Shown here one piece after another: positions 10,822 to 19,162 of a stretch of 64,000 nucleotides of DNA. Origin of the DNA: Streptomyces caniferus (GTDB lineage Bacteria; Actinomycetota; Actinomycetes; Streptomycetales; Streptomycetaceae); assembly GCF_009811555.1 (NCBI RefSeq), contig NZ_BLIN01000005.1, forward strand, positions 3,605,501-3,669,500, written 5' to 3'. Below the pieces are notes generated by a model, which was given only the letters and a program-made list of their open reading frames with translations, did not search any database and was not told the origin of the DNA. The stretch's first letter is position 1, and every line of letters starts with the position of its first letter. Position numbers and translations under genes: made by a program.

Positions 10822-11187
10822 ATGATCAACGACCAGGCTCCGGCCGCCCCTTCCGTGCACGGCGCGGCACCCTCGGTGACGGGCTCCGCCGCGGCCCGCT
10901 TCGCCGCGGGCCTGCTCGTGCTGGCGTTCGCCGGGGTGACCGGCCTGTTCGCGCCGCTGCTGGTGATGGCGAGCGACAACTGCTTCGAGGGCGATGCCCG
11001 CACCATCTGCACCGCGGTCGGCCAGCAGCTCGTCGGCACCCTTCCGGTCGCCGCCGCCTTCGCGGCCGCCCTCCTGGCGGTGGTGGGCATGAGCAGGGGC
11101 GGGCCTGTCGGCCGGGGCTGCCTTCTGGCGGCGCCCTGTCTGCTGGTCCTCTCCTGGGTGGTGTCGTACGCCGTCGCGGGCGCCTGA
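10822..11187 (+). CDS. Small membrane protein of unknown function
   Basis: A 121-residue protein starting MINDQAPAAP (a GTG nine bases earlier is also possible). It has three hydrophobic stretches that can span the membrane: FAAGLLVLAFAGVTGLFAP, LVGTLPVAAAFAAALLAVV and CLLAAPCLLVLSWVV. Cys residues lie in the loop between the first two (DNCFEGDARTICTAV) and could be disulphide-bonded outside the membrane. It is divergent from the ABC-F gene and lies 30 bp upstream of the hydrolase gene, so the two may be co-transcribed. No function can be proposed. Confidence 0.8.
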   Translation: MINDQAPAAPSVHGAAPSVTGSAAARFAAGLLVLAFAGVTGLFAPLLVMASDNCFEGDARTICTAVGQQLVGTLPVAAAFAAALLAVVGMSRGGPVGRGCLLAAPCLLVLSWVVSYAVAGA

Positions 11188-11217
11188 GGCACCGCACCCC
11201 CGTTGTAACGTGCCGTC

Positions 11218-11979
11218 ATGGCACCGGAGATGGGCATGGCGGGCACGGCAGTGGAGACGGAACGCGGGCTGGTCTACGGCCCGAGCGGGAAGCGGCTGGA
11301 TGTCCATCGTCCGGCCGGGGCGACGGGCGCGATGCCCACCGTGCTGCTCTGGCACGGCATCGGGCCCGATGAGCGCGACATCCTGGAGCCGCTGGCACGG
11401 GCGACGGCGGCCCTCGGGGTGCTGGTGCTCGTACCGGACTGGCGCTCGGACGCCCCGGACGGCGGCCGGTCGCATCTGCTGGAGTCCCTGGCCTTCGCCC
11501 GCGAGGAAGCGGGCGGGCTGGGCGGCGACGGGGAGTCGTTGGTGCTGGCCGGGTGGTCGGCGGGGGCCGGGGCCGCGCTCGGGGTCGCGCTGCGGCCCGA
11601 GATCGCGGACGGCCGGCGGCCCTCGGCGGTGGTGGGCCTGGCGGGACGCTACGACCTGCCGGCGCGCACGACCGGCACCGCGCCGCTCGACGATCTCGCC
11701 GCGGGCAAGGAGCCGGGGGTACCGGTCCAACTGGTGCACGGCACGCACGATGCTGTCCTGGACTCCCAGTGGTCGCGCGATCTCGCCGCCGCGCTGCGCG
11801 CCGCGGGCCGGCCGGTGGCCCTCCATGAACCGGAGACAGACCACGCGGGCGTGATCATGACGGCGTACGACCCCGCGGCGAACCGCTGCGTACCGACGAC
11901 CGACGAGCACGCCGTGCGGGCGGGGCGGATGGTGGCCGGTGTCCTGGCCGAGGCCGCCGGTGCCGGGAGTGTGGCGTAA
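11218..11979 (+). CDS. Alpha/beta hydrolase, dienelactone-hydrolase-like
   Basis: A 253-residue soluble protein with the alpha/beta hydrolase order. An oxyanion segment (VLLWHGIGPDERD), a nucleophile elbow GWSAGAGAAL (Ser near residue 119), an acid region near HGTHDAVLD, and a late His (ETDHAGVIM) are all visible. Substrate is unknown; small esterase or lactonase activity is likely. Two in-frame ATGs (11218 and 11227) are possible starts. It follows the small membrane protein on the same strand. Confidence 0.85.
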   Translation: MAPEMGMAGTAVETERGLVYGPSGKRLDVHRPAGATGAMPTVLLWHGIGPDERDILEPLARATAALGVLVLVPDWRSDAPDGGRSHLLESLAFAREEAGGLGGDGESLVLAGWSAGAGAALGVALRPEIADGRRPSAVVGLAGRYDLPARTTGTAPLDDLAAGKEPGVPVQLVHGTHDAVLDSQWSRDLAAALRAAGRPVALHEPETDHAGVIMTAYDPAANRCVPTTDEHAVRAGRMVAGVLAEAAGAGSVA

Positions 11980-12054
11980 CGCACGGCAGCACGAGTTCAC
12001 GGTACTCACTGCTCAGCAGGAGCGGAGCTCGCTCGCAGCGGATGTGTACGCCGT

Positions 12055-12093
12055 GCCGGTGCCGCCGGCAAACAAGCGCGTGGCGGCACCGGC
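12055..12093. terminator. Strong hairpin after the hydrolase gene
   Basis: Arms GCCGGTGCCGCC (12055-12066) and GGCGGCACCGGC (12082-12093) are perfect complements with a 15-nt loop. Position 75 bp after the hydrolase stop and before a convergent gene suggests transcription termination. Confidence 0.6.
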
Positions 12094-12186
12094 GCTACAG
12101 GCGAAGGGCAGGGGGGAACCCCGAAGCGTGGGCAACGCGCTCCGAAGGCTTCCGTAGGCTGACCGCCAAGGACCATTCCTCTGCGG

Positions 12187-12552
12187 TCAGGTCGCCGCCT
12201 TCTCAATGGCCTCGAAGATGTCGGCGTCGGTCTCCTGTTGCCAGGCCGGAAGGTCGGGCCAGTCCGCAACGTAGCCCGGCTTCGGGTCGTCGAAGTGCTT
12301 GAACATCTGGGCGGTCCAACAGGTCGCGACGAAGCGGCCTTTCTGTTCCCGGGACAGCCTGGACGTGCGCCCTTCGCTGACTTCGATGAACTGGCGCACC
12401 TGCTCGTAGACCGCCCCGGCTGCCTCGCGCTCCCACTGCGGGGTGTCGTCCCACGGCGTGACGTAGCCGGCCTTCGGCTCCCCGGGGAAATGCTGGTGCA
12501 CTCCCGCGATCCAGGTTTCCCGGAACAGTCGTGCACCCTCGGTCTGCGACAT
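12187..12552 (-). CDS. Unknown protein made of two internal repeats
   Basis: A 121-residue acidic, soluble protein (MSQTEGARLFRETWIAGVH). It consists of two copies of a ~45-residue unit. Unit one is near residues 13-57 (TWIAGVHQHFPGEPKAGYV, then WDDTPQWERE). Unit two is near 78-118 (CWTAQMFKHFDDPKPGYV, then WPDLPAWQQE). The shared pattern is W..g..kHF..PK.GYV..W.d.P.W..E. I do not recognise the family. The gene lies 15 bp downstream of a truncated regulator gene on the same strand, close enough to have been in one operon with it before the truncation. Confidence 0.8.
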   Translation of the reverse strand: MSQTEGARLFRETWIAGVHQHFPGEPKAGYVTPWDDTPQWEREAAGAVYEQVRQFIEVSEGRTSRLSREQKGRFVATCWTAQMFKHFDDPKPGYVADWPDLPAWQQETDADIFEAIEKAAT

Positions 12553-12567
12553 GCCATCCCCTTCTCA

Positions 12568-13080
12568 TCACGGCGTGCTCAGCGTGGCGATCTCCGCCCC
12601 CAGCTCAGCCACGCGGTGGTCACGGCTCAGGGGGCCGAACTCGTCGCACAGGTCTCGGAGTCTACGGGCGATGTACCCGGAGGATGAGGCGCGAGCCAGT
12701 TCGACGGCTTCCCTCCCGTAGGAGAGTGCCTGCTCGGAATCGCGCCGCTGCACGCCGATGGCCGCCAGGTCCGTCAGCACCGCGCCCCTCCGTCGCAACG
12801 ACTGTCCAGACGCCAGGGCCTGGTACTGCAGGGCCTCCTGGTACTGCAGGGCCTCCTGCAGCGTTGCCTCCGCCAGATCCAAGCGCCCGAGTCGGGCATA
12901 CCGAGCACCACGCTCCTCTGCGAGCCGGGATCCGTCGAACCTGAGCCATCCGCCGTTGGCGCCGTCCGAGGTGAGTTCCCGGACCTCCTCGGCGCGCCCC
13001 AACGCGCGCTCACACGCGTCCAGGTCGCCCAGGCCGGCGTGCGCCTCCGCTTGAACCGAGGGAGGACGAACATCCGGTGA
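12568..13080 (-). pseudogene. C-terminal remnant of a TPR-type transcriptional regulator
   Basis: The frame is open from a TAG at 13081-13083 to a stop at 12568, with no ATG or GTG near its upstream end; TTG at 13002 is the only plausible internal start. The translation (EAHAGLGDLDACERALGRAEE, later AVLTDLAAIGVQRRDSEQAL and REAVELARASSSGYIARRL) is typical of the helical TPR end of Streptomyces HTH-TPR regulators of about 400-450 residues. The DNA-binding N-terminal half is missing. The fragment also carries an in-frame 18-bp tandem duplication. I infer a decayed regulator of the neighbouring peptide/kinase genes; expression of a truncated protein from TTG cannot be excluded. Confidence 0.68.
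12820..12855. repeat. 18-bp tandem duplication inside the regulator remnant
   Basis: CTGGTACTGCAGGGCCTC occurs twice back to back (12820-12837 and 12838-12855). It adds six residues in frame, giving EALQYQEALQYQ in the TPR region. It could be a recent slippage event. Confidence 0.85.
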
Positions 13081-13215
13081 CTAGGCACCGGTGGCTGCGG
13101 CGGCTGTCGGCTCTCCGGCACCTGCCGGGTCTGCCGACCGCTCGCCAAGGCCTACCAGGAGGCGAAGGCACCACTGAACACCTACTGCCAGCACGGAAGC
13201 GAGGAAGCGCAATGA
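13081..13215 (+). pseudogene. Cys-rich small ORF, apparently frameshifted, coupled to the peptide gene
   Basis: In this frame the DNA reads GTGGCGGCRLSGTCRVCRPL and then AKAYQEAKAPLNTYCQHGSE, ending in TGA at 13213-13215, which overlaps the ATG of the peptide gene as ATGA. The CxxCx5CxxC pattern suggests a small zinc-binding protein. There is no start codon after the preceding in-frame TGA. A GTG at 13077, with GGGAGG about 11 bp upstream, opens the adjacent frame (VTRHRW); one frameshift near 13095 would join the two into a protein of about 45 residues. I infer a real small gene broken by an indel, or a sequencing error. Confidence 0.45.
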
Positions 13216-13349
13216 CCACTGCACTGGTGGAGATCACACCCCGGCCCCAGGTCCCGGAAGAGCCCGAGGGAGTCGTCCTCCTGGAGGACCTGGAAACCCT
13301 GACCGAGGGCGCCGTCCCGGGCTGCAACGAGGACAACCCGTACCGGTAG
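13212..13349 (+). CDS. 45-aa acidic peptide, candidate RiPP-like or signalling precursor
   Basis: ATG at 13212 is preceded by GAGGAAGCG and overlaps the stop of the Cys-rich ORF. The product starts MTTALVEITPRPQVPEEPEG, continues with an acidic, Leu-rich helix-like stretch (VVLLEDLETLTEGAVPG) and ends CNEDNPYR. A leader-like acidic segment, a Gly/Pro boundary and a short distinctive end with single Cys and Tyr resemble precursors of modified peptides. A stable hairpin begins 20 bp after the stop, and an APH-fold kinase gene follows on the same strand. I do not recognise the peptide family; it has no Ser, and its Thr residues are all outside the last 14 residues, so it is not an evident lanthipeptide. 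Function is inference. Confidence 0.6.
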   Translation: MTTALVEITPRPQVPEEPEGVVLLEDLETLTEGAVPGCNEDNPYR

Positions 13350-13369
13350 GCGTCCAGCCGTACAGAACC

Positions 13370-13408
13370 GCGGGGGCTTCGTGGCGTTCTCCCGTCCGAA
13401 GCCCCCGC
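13370..13408 (+). terminator. Hairpin between peptide gene and kinase gene
   Basis: Perfect 12-bp arms GCGGGGGCTTCG (13370-13381) and CGAAGCCCCCGC (13397-13408) enclose a 15-nt loop. No U-run follows. The position suits partial termination or 3'-end protection, which would give more peptide mRNA than kinase mRNA. Confidence 0.7.
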
Positions 13409-13453
13409 ACCACTGCACCGTTGAGCCGCTCCACCATGGAAGAGTGACGTCCC

Positions 13454-14275
13454 ATGGCGACCACCCGCATCGGCCTCGACCGGCTGCCCACTGCTGCCCG
13501 TGCCGCCGTCGAGCAGCACACCGGCCCCCTGCTCACGGTCGCGGAGGCCACCGAGGGCTTCAACAGCGAGATCGCCTCCCGCGTCACCTCCGCTACCGGG
13601 ACCTGGCACATCAAGGGCCTGCGCACCGACCACCCTCGAGCCTGGGCCCAGCGCCGGGAGGCAGCCATCGCCCCCTTTCTCACCGGGGTCGCTCCCGCGC
13701 TCCGCTGGCGCGTCGAGACCGCCGGATGGGACCTCCTCGGCTTCGACGCCCTGGAAGGCCATCACGCCGATTTCACGCCCGGCTCCCCCGACCTACAGGA
13801 AGTCGCCGCACTCCTGTGCCGTCTCGCCGGAACCCCCCGCCCGGACATCGAGCTGCGGCACGCCGAACAACGCCTGGAGCGCTACGCAGCCCACCCCGAC
13901 GACCTCCGCTTCTTCGCCGGAGACCGCCTCCTGCACACCGACCTGAACAACACCAACGTGCTGGTCGACGACCGTGCCCCACAAGGAGTTCGGGCCCGCC
14001 TCGTCGACTGGGCCTGGGCCACCCGGGGAGCCGCCTGGCTCGACGCCGGCTACTGGGTCATCTGGCTCATCGCCTCCGGCCACACCCCCGCCTCGGCGGA
14101 ACGCCGGGCCGCAGAGACGCCCGCCTGGCACACCGCACCGGCCGAGGGCATCACCGCATTCGCCGCCGCCAACCGCAACGTCTGGGACGAGATCAGCACC
14201 GCCGACCCCGACGCATGGACCCTGCGCCTGGCGGCTGCCGCGGCCACCTGGCACGACCACCGCGAAGCCGCCTGA
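13454..14275 (+). CDS. APH-fold phosphotransferase (kinase) linked to the peptide gene
   Basis: A 273-residue protein with the aminoglycoside-phosphotransferase/choline-kinase fold. The catalytic loop is LLHTDLNNTNVLV (Asp and Asn ligands) and the metal-binding loop is RLVDWAWATRGAAWLDAG. The N-lobe is present in short form (WHIKGLRTDHP supplying the Lys). ATG at 13454 has GGAAGAG upstream. Substrate is unknown: members act on antibiotics, small metabolites or peptides. The gene is 104 bp after the peptide stop and on the same strand; no other biosynthetic gene is adjacent. Resistance, small-molecule phosphorylation and peptide modification are all open. Confidence 0.85.
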   Translation: MATTRIGLDRLPTAARAAVEQHTGPLLTVAEATEGFNSEIASRVTSATGTWHIKGLRTDHPRAWAQRREAAIAPFLTGVAPALRWRVETAGWDLLGFDALEGHHADFTPGSPDLQEVAALLCRLAGTPRPDIELRHAEQRLERYAAHPDDLRFFAGDRLLHTDLNNTNVLVDDRAPQGVRARLVDWAWATRGAAWLDAGYWVIWLIASGHTPASAERRAAETPAWHTAPAEGITAFAAANRNVWDEISTADPDAWTLRLAAAAATWHDHREAA

Positions 14276-14372
14276 ACCCGATCTGACGCGCGGGCGGCCC
14301 GAACGAGCAGTGCCCAGCGGCTTTGGCCGGCGAAGCGGCATAGACGGTTCAGAGCGCCACACGCGCCACGGC

Positions 14373-14404
14373 GAAGGGGCGCCACCGGTCAGTGGCGCCC
14401 CTTC
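14373..14404. terminator. Bidirectional hairpin between kinase and ispE
   Basis: Arms GAAGGGGCGCCAC (14373-14385) and GTGGCGCCCCTTC (14392-14404) are perfect complements around a 6-nt loop. It lies between convergent stop codons. Confidence 0.75.
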
Positions 14405-14502
14405 CGACCATGCTGTTCGCTGAACTGACGTGGTGGGCGGTGGGTACGGGTCCTACTCCCGGTGGCCTCGCTGCCACGACAGTTTCCGGAACGGTCCCCG
14501 CC

Positions 14503-15408
14503 CTAAAGAACCGCAGCCCCCACCGCCGGCGAATCCGCCACCCGTAGCTGACGGCAGGTCCCCGACGCCAGCAGCGCGGTCGCGACCTCCTCTGCCGCCT
14601 GTGCGTCCTTGACCAGGAAGGCGGTGGTCGGCCCCGAGCCGGAGACCAGCGCGGCCAGCGCCCCGGCCGCCGTGCCCGCCGCCAGCGTTGCACTCAACGA
14701 CGGTCGCAGGGAGAGCGCCGCGGGCTGGAGGTCGTTGGTCAGGGCCGCGGCGAGCGCGGTGGCGTCGCCGGACTCCAGGGCGGCCAGCAGTTCAGGGGCC
14801 GCCTCCGGCTCCGGCACGTCCGTCCCGGCCGTCAGCCGGTCGAACTCGCCGTAGACGGCCGGGGTGGACAGCCCGCCGTCGGCGACCGCGAAGACCCAGT
14901 GGAAGGTGCCGCCGACGGGGAGGGGGGTCAGGAGTTCGCCGCGGCCGCGGCCCAGGGCCGCGCCACCCACCAGGCTGAACGGCACATCGCTGCCCAACTC
15001 GGCGCAGATGTCGAGGAGTTCCTCGCGCGAGGCGCCGGTCGACCAGAGCGCGTCGCAGGCCAGCAGGGCGCCGGCCGCGTCCGCGCTGCCGCCCGCCATG
15101 CCGCCGGCGACGGGGATGTCCTTGGTGATGTGGAGGTGGACGTGCGGCTCGATGCCGTGGCGGGCGGCGAGGAGTTCGGCGGCGCGGGCGGCCAGGTTCG
15201 TCCGGTCCAGGGGGATCTGGTCGACGTCGTGGCCCTCGGCGGTGATCCGCAGGGACTCGGCGGGGGTCGCGGCGACCTCGTCGTAGAGGCCGACGGCGAG
15301 GAAGACGTTCGCCAGGTCGTGGAAGCCGTCCGGGCGGGCGGCGCCGACGGCCAGCTGGACGTTGACCTTCGCCGGTACCCGGACGGTGATCGAGGTGGTG
15401 GTCGTCAT
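14503..15408 (-). CDS. ispE: 4-diphosphocytidyl-2-C-methyl-D-erythritol kinase
   Basis: A 301-residue GHMP kinase of the non-mevalonate (MEP) isoprenoid pathway; it phosphorylates the 2-hydroxyl of CDP-ME. The N-terminal substrate motif ([20 protein letters not shown]), the ATP loop [17 protein letters not shown] and the late [10 protein letters not shown] motif are all in the right order and the length is normal. Its ATG overlaps the stop of rsmA by four bases (ATGA). It is therefore the last gene of the tatD-rpfB-rsmA-ispE block, an arrangement typical of actinobacteria. Confidence 0.97.
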   Translation of the reverse strand: MTTTTSITVRVPAKVNVQLAVGAARPDGFHDLANVFLAVGLYDEVAATPAESLRITAEGHDVDQIPLDRTNLAARAAELLAARHGIEPHVHLHITKDIPVAGGMAGGSADAAGALLACDALWSTGASREELLDICAELGSDVPFSLVGGAALGRGRGELLTPLPVGGTFHWVFAVADGGLSTPAVYGEFDRLTAGTDVPEPEAAPELLAALESGDATALAAALTNDLQPAALSLRPSLSATLAAGTAAGALAALVSGSGPTTAFLVKDAQAAEEVATALLASGTCRQLRVADSPAVGAAVL

Positions 15409-16355
15409 GCCTGCTCTCCCCCTGATGTCGGCTCTCCCCCCGAGGCGCGCTCTCCCCGGGACTGCCGGATGCCCGGCGCCCCGCCCGGTCCCTTGTGCTC
15501 GGCGATCCGCGCGAACTCCTCGACGGTCAGTGCCTCGCCGCGGGCCTGCGGCGAGACACCCGCGGCGACCAGCGCGGCCTCCGCGGCGGCGGCCGACCCG
15601 GCCCAGCCGGACAGCGCGGCCCGCAGCGTCTTGCGGCGCTGGGCGAAGGCCGCGTCGACGACCGCGAAGACCTCGTCGCGGCTCGCCGTCGTCTCGATGG
15701 GCTTGTCGCGGCGGACCAGGGAGACCAGACCGGAGTCGACGTTGGGCGCGGGCCAGAAGACGTTGCGGCCGATGGCGCCGGCCCGCTTGACCTCGGCGTA
15801 CCAGTTGGCCTTCACCGACGGCACGCCGTAGACCTTGTTGCCGGGGCGGGCGGCCAGCCGGTCGGCGACCTCGGACTGCACCATGACCAGGGTGCGGTCG
15901 ATGGTGGGGAAGGTCGCGAGCATGTGCAGCAGCACCGGCACGGCGACGTTGTAGGGGAGGTTGGCGACCAGCGCGGTGGGCGCCGGGCCGGGCAGCTCGG
16001 TGACGTGCATGGCGTCGCTGTGCACCAGCGCGAAGCGGTCGGCCCGGTCCGGCATGCGGGCGGCGACGGTGGACGGCAGCGCGGCCGCCAGCACCTCGTC
16101 GATCTCGACGGCGACGACCCGGTCGGCGGCCTCCAGCAGCCCCAGGGTCAGCGAGCCGAGGCCCGGACCGATCTCGACGACGACATCGTCGGGCCGGACC
16201 TCGGCGGTCCGCACGATCCGGCGGACGGTGTTGGCGTCGATGACGAAGTTCTGGCCGCGCTGCTTGGTGGGACGGACGCCCAGCGCGGCGGCCAGCTCGC
16301 GGATGTCGGCGGCGCCCAGCAGGGGGCCGGATTCGTCGGTGGTGCTCTTGGTCAT
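15405..16355 (-). CDS. rsmA: 16S rRNA (A1518/A1519-N6) dimethyltransferase
   Basis: A 316-residue KsgA/RsmA enzyme that dimethylates two adjacent adenines near the 3' end of 16S rRNA during small-subunit assembly. Seen are the start motif [18 protein letters not shown], the SAM motif [13 protein letters not shown], acidic loop VAVEIDEVL and the catalytic [11 protein letters not shown] (NxPY). The last ~20 residues are a loosely conserved Gly/Glu/Arg tail with a repeated GGE element. ATG at 16355 lies 22 bp after the rpfB stop, and the stop overlaps the ispE start, so it is co-transcribed with both. Confidence 0.97.
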   Translation of the reverse strand: MTKSTTDESGPLLGAADIRELAAALGVRPTKQRGQNFVIDANTVRRIVRTAEVRPDDVVVEIGPGLGSLTLGLLEAADRVVAVEIDEVLAAALPSTVAARMPDRADRFALVHSDAMHVTELPGPAPTALVANLPYNVAVPVLLHMLATFPTIDRTLVMVQSEVADRLAARPGNKVYGVPSVKANWYAEVKRAGAIGRNVFWPAPNVDSGLVSLVRRDKPIETTASRDEVFAVVDAAFAQRRKTLRAALSGWAGSAAAAEAALVAAGVSPQARGEALTVEEFARIAEHKGPGGAPGIRQSRGERASGGEPTSGGEQA

Positions 16356-16377
16356 GCCACAGCCTCGGTGCGCTCGT

Positions 16378-17532
16378 TCACCCGTGAAGCTTACGGCCGC
16401 AGACCGGCCACGGGCTCGCCCCCCGGCTGATGTAGAGCTTCTTGGCCCGGTAGGTCTGTTCCCGGGCGGGTGCGTCCTGCGGCCGGCCGCGGCCGCCGAG
16501 GGCCCGCCAGGTGGCGACGTCGAACTGGTAGAGCCCGCCGTAGGTGCCCGACGCGTCGACCGCGTGCGGACGCCCGCGGGCCTCGCACTGCGCCAGCGCA
16601 TGCCAGGCGAGGTGGTCGGCGCCGCGGACGGAGGCGGGCAGCTCCTTGGTGCCGAGGTGCACGATCTGCGGGCGCGGGGCGTGCACGACCTCGGTGTGCA
16701 GCCGCTTGGGTTTCTGCCGGACGCCGTTGACGGTGCGCACCCGGTAGGTGACCCGCCGCACGCCGGGCCTGCCCTGCTGGACGACCGCCACGGTGCCGCG
16801 GGCCAGCCCGGGGTCGGCCCGCCGGATCGTACGGAAGGGGACGGGCTCCTCGTGGACCTCCTTGGAGCCGGTGATCCGCATCACGGAGATGGTCTGGCCC
16901 TCGTGCGGGAAGCTGTCCGGCGGCACCGAGGTGGTGTCCTGGTCGCGCAGCGCGAGACCGGCCTCGGCCAGCGCCTCGCGGACGGTGGCGGCGTTGGTGC
17001 GCACCCGGTGCTCCCGGCCGTCGGCGACGATGACCACCGAGCGTTCGGTGCGGACCGCCAGTTCCATGCCGTGCTGCTCGATCCGGCGGGAGCGGGAGGC
17101 CGACAGGACGGCGCCCTCGGCCCGGACGCCGAGCTGGTGGAGCGCGCCGGCGACGGTGTCCTCGGTGGTCCACACCTGGCGGCGCTGCCCGTCGATGGTC
17201 AGGACGACCGGGCGGCCGTGCCGGACGACGACCTCGTCACCGCTGCTGAGTCCGGTGCCGGGGGCGGGCGCGACGAGGTCGTGCGCGCCGATGGCGAGAT
17301 GCTCGTCGGCCAGCAGTTCGTCGACGTCACCGGCGAAGGTGTGCAGGGTGCGCGGGATGCCGTCGACGGTGATGCGGACCGCCTTGTCGTGCGCGATGAA
17401 GGCGGTGGTGCCACCGGCGAGGAAGGCGACGACCAGGGCCCGGGGCAGCAGCCGGCGCAGCGCTTCGGGGCCTTCGGCGCGGCGTCTGCGACGGCCGCGC
17501 GCGGCCCGGTGGCTGCTCAGCGAATGACTCAC
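16378..17532 (-). CDS. rpfB: RpfB-type resuscitation-promoting factor
   Basis: A secreted or membrane-anchored cell-wall glycosidase of 384 residues when started at GTG 17532, which has GGAG at good distance; a longer frame reaches 17805 without support. Domains in order: Arg-rich start and membrane segment ([16 protein letters not shown]), three DUF348 repeats ([42 protein letters not shown]), a G5 domain ([19 protein letters not shown]), and a lysozyme-like Rpf domain ([11 protein letters not shown], with catalytic Glu near 317, then [14 protein letters not shown]). Rpf proteins cleave peptidoglycan and help spores or dormant cells resume growth. Upstream is a 256-bp gap after tatD that may hold its own promoter. 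Confidence 0.95.
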   Translation of the reverse strand: MSHSLSSHRAARGRRRRRAEGPEALRRLLPRALVVAFLAGGTTAFIAHDKAVRITVDGIPRTLHTFAGDVDELLADEHLAIGAHDLVAPAPGTGLSSGDEVVVRHGRPVVLTIDGQRRQVWTTEDTVAGALHQLGVRAEGAVLSASRSRRIEQHGMELAVRTERSVVIVADGREHRVRTNAATVREALAEAGLALRDQDTTSVPPDSFPHEGQTISVMRITGSKEVHEEPVPFRTIRRADPGLARGTVAVVQQGRPGVRRVTYRVRTVNGVRQKPKRLHTEVVHAPRPQIVHLGTKELPASVRGADHLAWHALAQCEARGRPHAVDASGTYGGLYQFDVATWRALGGRGRPQDAPAREQTYRAKKLYISRGASPWPVCGRKLHG

Positions 17533-17788
17533 GGCGCGCTCCACGTGCCACGGGATGCGGTTGACGGCCGGAATGTAGCGGAGTCGCGGTGACTCTCCAA
17601 AGTCGGACCGATACGGAAAGTAGTCATATCGGGGGACGGTGGAGGCCCGGGGCGGCGCCGGAGGGCCGTCGGCGGCCGGGGCGGAAAGCGGTGACGGCGT
17701 GGGTGGGACGCGGTGGTGGCCCGGGGGAAAGCCGTGGAGGCCGGGCGGACCGCGGTGACGGTCCGTACCCGGCCCGGAGGCACGTGCC

Positions 17789-18664
17789 TCAGTAGCCGAA
17801 GGCACGCGCCGTGTTGGCCGCGACAGCGGTGGCCAGCTCGTCCTCGGTCATCGCCTTGACCTCGGCCATCGCCCGCAGCGTGACCGGAACGAGGTACGGG
17901 GCGTTGGCCCGTCCGCGGTACGGGGCGGGGGTCAGGAACGGGGCGTCGGTCTCGACGAGAACCAGCTCGGCCGGGGCGACGGCGAGGGCGTCGCGCAGCG
18001 GCTGGGCGTTCTTGAAGGTGACGTTGCCGGCGAAGGACAGGAAGTAGCCGGCCGCGGCGCAGACCTCGGCCATCGCGGCGTCACCGGAGTAGCAGTGGAA
18101 GACGACCCGTTCGGGGGCGCCCTCCTCGCGCAGGATCCGCAGCACGTCGTCGTGCGCCTCGCGGTCGTGGATGACCAGGGCCTTGCCGTGCCGCTTGGCG
18201 ATCTCGATATGGGCGCGGAAGGAGCGCTCCTGGGCGGCCATGCCCTCGGGGCCGGTGCGGAAGTAGTCCAGGCCGGTCTCGCCGACGCCGCGGACCTGCG
18301 GCAGGGCGGCGAGCCGGTCGATCTCGGCGAGGGCGGCGTCCAGCGCGGCGTCACCGCCGGGCTCCCTGGCGCCCTGCCGCGACCATCCGTCGGGGTCGCC
18401 CAGCACGATGCGGGGCGCTTCGTTGGGGTGCAGGGCGACCGTGGCGTGCACGGCGTCGTACGCGGCCGCGGTCTCGGCTGCCCAGCGCGACCCGGCCAGG
18501 TCGCAGCCCACCTGTACGACGGTGGTCACTCCGACGGAGGCGGCCTTGGCGAGCGCCTCCTCGACGGTGCCCTCCTGCATGTCCAGATGGGTGTGGGAAT
18601 CCGCGACCGCCACCCGAAGGGGTTCGGGCAGCGGCGGCGGGGGGTTCTTGTCCTGCGGTGCCAT
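17789..18664 (-). CDS. tatD: TatD-family metal-dependent hydrolase/DNase
   Basis: A 291-residue TIM-barrel protein. Metal ligands of the family are all visible: ADSHTHLDM (HxH), VGETGLDYFR (Glu), ALVIHDREAH (His), VVFHCYSGD (His) and VLVETDAPFL (Asp). Members are 3'-5' DNases or other phosphoesterases. It is the first gene of the leftward tatD-rpfB-rsmA-ispE block. A 14-bp palindrome (GAGGCACGTGCCTC, 17777-17790) covers its stop codon. Confidence 0.94.
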   Translation of the reverse strand: MAPQDKNPPPPLPEPLRVAVADSHTHLDMQEGTVEEALAKAASVGVTTVVQVGCDLAGSRWAAETAAAYDAVHATVALHPNEAPRIVLGDPDGWSRQGAREPGGDAALDAALAEIDRLAALPQVRGVGETGLDYFRTGPEGMAAQERSFRAHIEIAKRHGKALVIHDREAHDDVLRILREEGAPERVVFHCYSGDAAMAEVCAAAGYFLSFAGNVTFKNAQPLRDALAVAPAELVLVETDAPFLTPAPYRGRANAPYLVPVTLRAMAEVKAMTEDELATAVAANTARAFGY

Positions 18665-18697
18665 GGCCGCGATCCTACGAGGGCCGTGGCGCGGACC

Positions 18698-19150
18698 TCA
18701 CTTGCGGTGGTGCTGGAAGGGGTGCAGCAGGTCGGAGAGGTGCCAGTGGTGGCGTCCGGGGTCCTCGGCGGTGCTGCCGGCGCGGTCCGGGCCGGCCCCG
18801 GGGGCCGCCTCCTTCTTCCGCTCGCTGCCGTGCTGGCGCTGATGCATGCTCGCGATCGCGTCGGAGACCATCGAGACCTGGCCGGAGCGCATGATGCGTA
18901 CGACGTTGCTGCCGCAGTTCAGGCAGGTGGGGCAGGTCAACGGGGACGGGACCCGCTCGCCGTCCGCGTAGTAGACGACATGCGTCTCGCCCTTGCCGTC
19001 GACCTGGTGGACTATCTCGTACGCCTGCTCCCAGCCGTGGCCGCACCTCATGCAGGCGAAGGCGTAGGCCTCGTGCGCGGCGGCGTCGGGCCGGGGGACG
19101 GGGTGGTCTCCGCTGGTGGTGACTCCAGTGGTCTTTGCGATCTCGCTCAT
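18698..19150 (-). CDS. Zinc-ribbon protein of unknown function
   Basis: A 150-residue soluble protein starting MSEIAKTTGV at ATG 19150; the longer frame to 19231 has no good start. Two Cys pairs, FACMRCGHGWEQAY and PTCLNCGSNVV with a further Cys before them, form a probable zinc ribbon. The C-terminal third is polar, ending in a His-rich HHWHLSDLLHPFQHH. It lies 33 bp upstream of tatD on the same strand. Two related palindromes lie just upstream of its start. It may be a DNA- or RNA-binding accessory protein; no better assignment is possible. Confidence 0.85.
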   Translation of the reverse strand: MSEIAKTTGVTTSGDHPVPRPDAAAHEAYAFACMRCGHGWEQAYEIVHQVDGKGETHVVYYADGERVPSPLTCPTCLNCGSNVVRIMRSGQVSMVSDAIASMHQRQHGSERKKEAAPGAGPDRAGSTAEDPGRHHWHLSDLLHPFQHHRK

Positions 19151-19162
19151 GTGCGCGCTCCT

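Noticed and set aside
13212..14275. Class V lanthipeptide locus (peptide plus kinase-like enzyme)
   Set aside because: The peptide has no Ser and only one Cys, its Thr residues lie outside the last 14 residues, and no HopA1-like lyase or cyclase gene is adjacent.
17533..17788. c-di-AMP (ydaO-type) riboswitch upstream of the Rpf gene
   Set aside because: The gap between tatD and rpfB shows none of the conserved purine-rich blocks expected for that riboswitch.
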